Shown piece by piece: positions 59,141 through 64,000 of a stretch of DNA of 64,000 nucleotides (the stretch's first letter is position 1; each line of letters begins with the position of its first letter). The position numbers and the translations under genes were made by a program. Under the pieces are notes generated by a model. It was given only the letters and a program-made list of their open reading frames with translations, had not been told where the DNA came from and ran no database searches. The stretch covers positions 80,434,992 to 80,498,991 of the forward strand of contig CM056731.1 of the NCBI GenBank assembly GCA_029844215.1. Reading direction: 5' to 3'. This DNA comes from Przewalskia tangutica. Lineage: Eukaryota > Streptophyta > Magnoliopsida > Solanales > Solanaceae.

Positions 59141-60579
59141 CTACTTGAGTGTCTGAAAAGCGGTCATGCATTCCTTATTGAATTCAAAAGCAACTCCCGT
59201 CATTAGCAAGGTGGAAAGGGGCTTTGAAACCTTTGAGAAATCCTTGATGAATCTTCTATAAAAACCGGCATGCCCAAGGAAACTTCTAACTTCTTTCGTT
59301 GATACTGGAGGTGGTAGATTTTCGATTACTGAAATCTTTGCTTTGTCTACCTCAATACCTTGGTTTGATATTTTGTGTCCCAGGACAATCCCTTCTGTTA
59401 CCATGAAATGACACTTCTCCCAGTTTAGCACAAGGTTAGATTCTTCACATCGGTTTAACATCGCTTGAAGTGCCTCAAACATTCGTCGAATGACGCCCCA
59501 AAGACCGAAAAATCATCCATAAAAATCTCTATAGTCCTCTCCACCATGTCTGAGAAAATTGCCATCATGCACCTCTGAAAGGTCGCAGGTGCATTGCAAA
59601 GCCCAAATGGCATCCTTCTGAAGGCAAATGTACCAAAAGGGCAGGTGAATGTCGTCTTTTCCTGATCTTCTGGCGCTATCGCAATCTGATGATACCCTGA
59701 GTAACCACCCAAAAAGCAGTAGTAGTTGTGCCCCGCAAGTCTATCCAACATCTGATCTAGAAATGGCAACAGGAAGTGGTCTTTTCTGGTTGTCTTGTTC
59801 AACTTGCGATAGTCAATGCAGATTCTCCATCCAGTAACTATTCTAGAAGGAATGAGTTTGTTCCTTTCGTTGGTCACTAATGTCATACCACCCTTTTTGG
59901 GTACCACTTGTACTGGACTCACCCATGCGCTGTCAGATATAGGATAAATTACTCCAGCATCGAGCCATTTCATGATTTCTTTTCTGACCACCTCTTTCAT
60001 GTTTGGGTTTAGTCTCCTTTGTGCCTCAATGGAGGGTATGCTCTCCTCATCTAGACGGATCTTATGCATTACTGTTGAAGGACTTATCTCCTTTATGTCT
60101 GCTAATGTCCACCCAATGGAACGCTTGTGAGCCCTCAGTACCCTCAGCATCTTATCAATTTCTACTGTGGATAGATGGCATGAGATGATCACTGGTAGGG
60201 ATTGATCTTCACCTAGATATTGGTACTGTAAATGATTGGGTAGAATTTTTAACTCTAACTCTGGAGCCTTTTCTGTGGATGGGACTGATCTTTCTGGCAT
60301 CTGCCCAAGCTCTTCATATCTCTTCCTATCCCATTTCTCATAAGAATTCATCCAATTTGCAAACTCCATCAGCCTTGGGTCGTTTCCACTACTATCATCC
60401 CATCTGGTCAGTAATTTTTCAAGCGTATCGCCATTTCGGAACCCCTTGTCTGACACTGCATCTTCGATTATGTCAATGGCCGAACAGTTGTCGCTTGCAT
60501 CTGGGAAGGTTGCTGCCCGAAAAACATTGAAAATCACCTCTTCTTCTTCCACCCGAAGCTTCAACTCCCCTTTATGCAC
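59141..60579 (-). pseudogene. Element G reverse transcriptase (Athila)
   Basis: A 374-codon frame (59455-60579) contains the linker and the RT fingers and palm. Visible are WTLADIKEISPSTVMHKIRL, DAGVIYPISDSAWVSPVQVV, RICIDYRKLNKTTRKDHFLL, CPFGTFAFRRMPFGLCNAPA and the catalytic IEIFMDDFSVFGASF (FMDD in place of YVDD, common in Athila). It continues after a shift near 59460 in the 59141-59482 frame (VLNWEKCHFMVTEGIVLGHK, EVRSFLGHAGFYRRFIKDFS). FLGGYSGYHQI has Gly where Asp (D.YSGY) is expected, one catalytic carboxylate lost. Confidence 0.92.
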
Positions 60580-60602
60580 ATCGATGAGAGCCTGCCCTGT
60601 GG

Positions 60603-61178
60603 CTAGGAAGGGTCTGCCAAGTATGATGGGATTATTTCGTTATCTTTTATGTCTAAGATGATGAAATCAGCAGAAAAGATGAACTTGTCCACCCGTACCA
60701 ACACATCCTCGATGACTCCTCTAGGATGGACTATGGAGCGGTCAGCTAACTGCAAAGTGATGTTTGTAGGTTTGACTTCTCCCATTTCAAGTTTGCAAAA
60801 AACTAGATAGGGCATCAAATTTATACTTGCCCCCAGATCGCACAACGCTTTCTGACATTCAAACTTTCCAATAGTGCATGGGATGGTGAAGCTCCCTGGA
60901 TCTTGCAATTTCTGAGGTAGTTTTCTCTGTATGATGGCACTGCATTCTTCAGTCAACACCACTGTTTCGTAGTCCTCTATCCTCTTTTTTTTGCTAAGAA
61001 TGTCCTTCATGAACTTTACATAGCTCGACATCTGCTCTAGTGCTTCAGCAAACAGGATATTGAGTTGCAATTTTTTGAGAATTTCCACAAATTTAGAGAA
61101 TTGCTTGTCAAGAGCACATGTTTTTAGCCTCTGGGGGTATGGTATCTTCACCTGGGGTGCGTTCACAACATCTTCCAC
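60603..61178 (-). pseudogene. Element G protease and gag-pol spacer
   Basis: The 191-codon frame starts in the spacer (KIPYPQRLKTCALDKQFSKF) and reaches the retropepsin active site KALCDLGASINLMPYLVFCK (residues about 110-130), DLGA being the Athila form of DTGA. The flap follows (TNITLQLADRSIVHPRGVIE, DVLVRVDKFIFSADFIILDI). A frameshift near 60610 separates it from the RT frame. Confidence 0.88.
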
Positions 61179-61412
61179 CCTTTTCTCAGCTTCTGGGCTC
61201 TGGGCGCCGCGGCCCTGAGATTCGGCGCCGTGGCGCCTAAAGTTCTGTACTGTCCCAGAATCTTCGGCGCCGCGGCGCTTTCAATGGCCTTTGCTCAGCA
61301 ACGCATGGCGCTGCATTCTGCGAATTTTCTGCTTCCACTGATTCGACATTTTTCAGGTCAATCGCCTGACATTGTTTTTTTTATTTCCTCCCATATGTGC
61401 AGAGTGCTTTTC
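61179..61412 (-). other. GC-rich spacer between gag and protease of G
   Basis: Contains repeated ggcgccgcggc-type palindromic motifs (61204-61216, 61224-61236, 61264-61278) in an otherwise AT-rich element. Confidence 0.7.
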
Positions 61413-61646
61413 TTACATTCCGCTGCTCAGCATGCCCGCGAGTTGTCCTATTTGCGTTTCCAAATTCTTCAATGACACTCTCGTTTCGTCCATAAACTGA
61501 GTTTGGTGCCTAGTCAACCTGAGTATAGCTGCTCGTAATCCATCCTGCTCTTCATGTGGGGCTGGAGGATTACCTTGTTGATAGTAGTAATCCATGTCTT
61601 CAGGATCCCTGAGATGAATCAAAACCAACAACGGATCACGGCACAC
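61413..61646 (-). pseudogene. Element G gag remnant
   Basis: Only 77 codons: DPLLVLIHLRDPEDMDYYYQ, QGNPPAPHEEQDGLRAAILR and LKNLETQIGQLAGMLSSGM. The last block is the conserved C-terminal part of Athila gag. The main capsid portion of several hundred residues is missing between the start near the leader and this end, so the element lacks a capsid. Confidence 0.8.
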
Positions 61647-61739
61647 TGGTTTTCACAAAATAATAATAAAAAAATATAGTAATTAATAAAAACCAAATTA
61701 GAAATTAAGAATAGATAAAAAGATATTGAACTACGCCAA

Positions 61740-61759
61740 TCCCCGGCAACGGCGCCAAA
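61740..61759 (-). other. Primer-binding site of element G (tRNA-Asp)
   Basis: The minus strand reads TTTGGCGCCGTTGCCGGGGA, starting four bases from the LTR end. It is the known Athila-type site complementary to tRNA-Asp. Confidence 0.9.
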
Positions 61760-61763
61760 AACT

Positions 61764-62972
61764 TGATGCGCGATTTATGCACACACTTAAACGCAAGTGC
61801 ACGTGTCGTGTCAAGTAATATAGTCTTAGAAGACTCAGTTATCGTCCTCAGGGATTAGTGCTCAAGTACCAAATTATATTCTTTGTTGTCTATTTGGTGA
61901 CCGATAATTGATTTGTTGTTTATGACTCTAATTATTAAAACTAATTAAACTACGTTGTTTTACTTCAGTAATGTGGAAATAGGGCTTCCAAATCTCCTCA
62001 ACTATCCGCTTAACTTACTTATTAATGCAATTAAGTATGATTCTCCTTCTATTTTGAGATAGCAGGTTTACTAAGCCGTTTTATACTCCTGTTAAGGTTA
62101 TATAAACACTCAACCCCAGTATAACACCTTTCTATCTTTCGGTAATAAGATTGACTCTAGAGGATGATTAAGACCAAAAACCTATTAATACTACACAAGT
62201 ATCGGGGTACTTTCGTCCGCGATTTAACCTATGTTTATCCAACTACAACATATTCACAACCTCCCCTTTCGGATTTCGGTTAGAAATCATAAGAATTATG
62301 ATAATTAATGATCAGGTAATTACCAAACAATCAAAACATATATTGAATAAATCTCAACAATAAGAAGAAGAACCAAAAACATGCATTAATTCATAAAGAA
62401 AAGGTTCAAGTGAATTGACATGGAAAGTCATATATTAGAAGTTAGTTCCTAGCCATAGACATGACAAAAACTAATTCAATATCCAACATAAACTTGTAAA
62501 GAAAGTAAAACAAGAACAAGAAATTACTAAGATAAAGTCTCCAATCTTGATCTCCCAAAGTGTGTGAATTGCCAAGAAGAGGAACGCTTAAATCTGGCCT
62601 AGGGTTCTCTTTTTATAGCCTCCAAAACGTGATGTAGGTTTTCCTTCAGGCCTGGCCCAGTATCCATTCGAAAATCTGATTTTTCCCGCAGCGCGGCACT
62701 GCTCATACCAGCGCCACGAACTCTGCAACCCTCGAAGATTAGGCGCGTGGCGCAGCCCTGGCTGGGCGTGCGCTGGCTCGATCTGCACAGTTCGCCACTT
62801 TCTCGCATTTCGAGCTCTGGAACCTCGATTTCTGCCCTCTTTTTGCTCCTACTTTTAACCAATATGACTCAAAAGAAAAAAAATCTATCCTAAGACGACA
62901 CGTATTTGTACAAAAATGGACAAAAGACTCACTAAAAACGACTCAAAAGGTGTATATAAAATACACCGATCA
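61764..62972 (-). mobile_element. Element G, 5' LTR
   Basis: Partner of 54527-55744 with the same TGATCGGTG and CGCGCATCA ends (minus strand). Near-identical for about 880 bases, then a replaced GC-rich patch (62680-62850), then identical again. Confidence 0.94.
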
Positions 62973-64000
62973 AGCTGCCATATAATATACATAATCAAAA
63001 GGTACTACACTATACATGAGTCAAATCCCACATATGAATACAGACCTCTAAGACTTTTACTGAACTATGACGGGACAAGGCCCCGCCGTACTCATAACTG
63101 TACAAAAGCCTGTACTGAAGGATCTATACCAAAAATGATAAACTCCTGAACAGATGGAGCTATCCAAAAACTCTGAGCAGGGTCTTACACCTGCAGATCA
63201 CCAAACTGCGTACCTAAACCTGCGAGATGAACGCAACCCCCCGAAGGAGGTCAGTACGAAGAATGTACCAAGTATGTGAACTGGAAATACTGTAATTAAA
63301 TCATAACAGTCTATACAAAACAGGAGACATGTATGATAGCCAAACTACAGTACACAATACATAAACAGTCATATCAAGTCAGGGACGCATGCCCTCAAAA
63401 TCATTACTCAAATATAACCATGGGTCTCACGCCCATAATATCAATCATGCACATGGAATCCTTCCTCACTGCCGGTAGTCCATGATATAATATAACATCA
63501 ATAAACACACTGAACCTTGCAATCATAAGAGTAATGCAATCTTTTTTATCTTTTAAATTATGCTTTTAACAATGAGACCAACTGTTCCACTTTAAGTCAT
63601 AAACACACTGCACCATTTCATTAATGAAATCACTACCGTTTCAAAACATGAAGGTCGTGCCAGTGCCAGGGTCACCCACCCTCTGTGTTATAATGCAACC
63701 TATCATAGGACTATTTCACCCGCAAGGGACTATTTCACCCGCATAGGTCATGTGGACCCGCAATGTCATCGGTACACGATACTCGCATCACAGATAGCTA
63801 ATCCATGGCTTATATATATCCCGGGAATCTAACCCGCCCGAGTCAAATACCGACCCACCGTGAGTGTGTACCACTCACCACCATGGGGAGCTACTCCATG
63901 ATATCCTTGAAACAAGTTGTCGGCCCTTTATGGAGGGACGCAGAGATGTGGAAATATGACACTTGCACGAATGTCTATATGAGCAACCCATATGCAAGTA
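62973..64000 (-). mobile_element. LTR H, right part (runs off window)
   Basis: Continuation of 54373-54526 after the Athila insertion; agctg at 62973 is the second target copy. It contains the family features: cggggcc-type palindrome (63072-63090), cccccgaaggaggtcagtac, and the gggactatttcacccgc cluster (63707-63750). The far end is outside the window, so full element and solo LTR cannot be told apart. Confidence 0.85.

Larger units (their letters stand above)
54527..62972 (-). mobile_element. Element G: Athila-type Ty3/gypsy retrotransposon
   Basis: LTRs at 54527-55744 and 61764-62972 (1.2 kb, TG...CA) flank 6 kb. The tRNA-Asp primer site TTTGGCGCCGTTGCCGGGGA, the RT sequence and the long 3' non-coding tail mark the Athila lineage. 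Domain order on the minus strand is short gag, protease, RT, RNase H, integrase zinc-finger, core and C-terminus. Frames are far longer than in B or C. An env-like gene typical of some Athila elements is not seen in 55745-57360. It is inserted in LTR H. Confidence 0.93.

Overview
This is plant nuclear DNA, almost entirely transposable elements. The evidence is chromovirus and Athila Ty3/gypsy elements, Ty1/copia pol, L1-type LINE 3' ends with zinc-knuckle RT tails, a CACTA terminus, a caulimovirid (endogenous pararetrovirus) fragment and one intron-flanked exon of an ARMC6-like gene. A eudicot, possibly an asterid, seems most likely, but that is only an impression from the LTR families. The density and depth of nesting suggest pericentromeric heterochromatin.

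Positions 1-39921 form a nest about five levels deep, ordered by interrupted sequences and target-site duplications (TSDs). An old gypsy LTR (F, 37241-39921, start missing) abuts a LINE 3' end (35800-37104). The LINE is cut by a non-autonomous gypsy-like element D (minus strand, <1-5062 and 34803-35799). The 5' LTR of D is cut by chromovirus A (minus, 5063-34797, perfect TSD AACAT). A is cut by two related elements of one LTR family: B (plus, 9333-18949), with all gag-pol domains but heavily frameshifted, and C (minus, 21802-31500), whose gag-pol is reduced to an integrase remnant.

Positions 39922-41100 hold the most unusual object. It is an endogenous caulimovirid fragment with a degraded movement-protein domain and a tRNA-Met primer site, followed by about 665 bp of near-perfect inverted repeat. 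This could fold into a long hairpin RNA. A copia element (41101 to about 47790) follows. It carries an internal duplication plus inversion in its integrase, and its pol is split by a clean solo LTR (E, 43090-45932, TSD ACCTC). A second truncated LINE lies at 48300-49801.

Positions 49802-54372 are a patchwork: a TA microsatellite, a minus-strand LTR-like stretch, a CACTA end, a minisatellite, a copia RT fragment, then intron-like DNA with the ARMC6-like exon (54109-54231). Gypsy LTR H begins 141 bp upstream of that exon and runs off the window. It contains a nearly complete Athila element G (54527-62972), with tRNA-Asp primer site, protease, RT, RNase H and integrase in order but a shortened gag.

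A technical pattern matters for every reader. In several elements the paired LTR copies differ mainly by CAG or CTG becoming CG, CGG or TCG, even in the invariant primer-binding site of C. This looks like basecalling or polishing error at CHG-methylated sites rather than biology, so many frameshifts in A, B and C may not be real.
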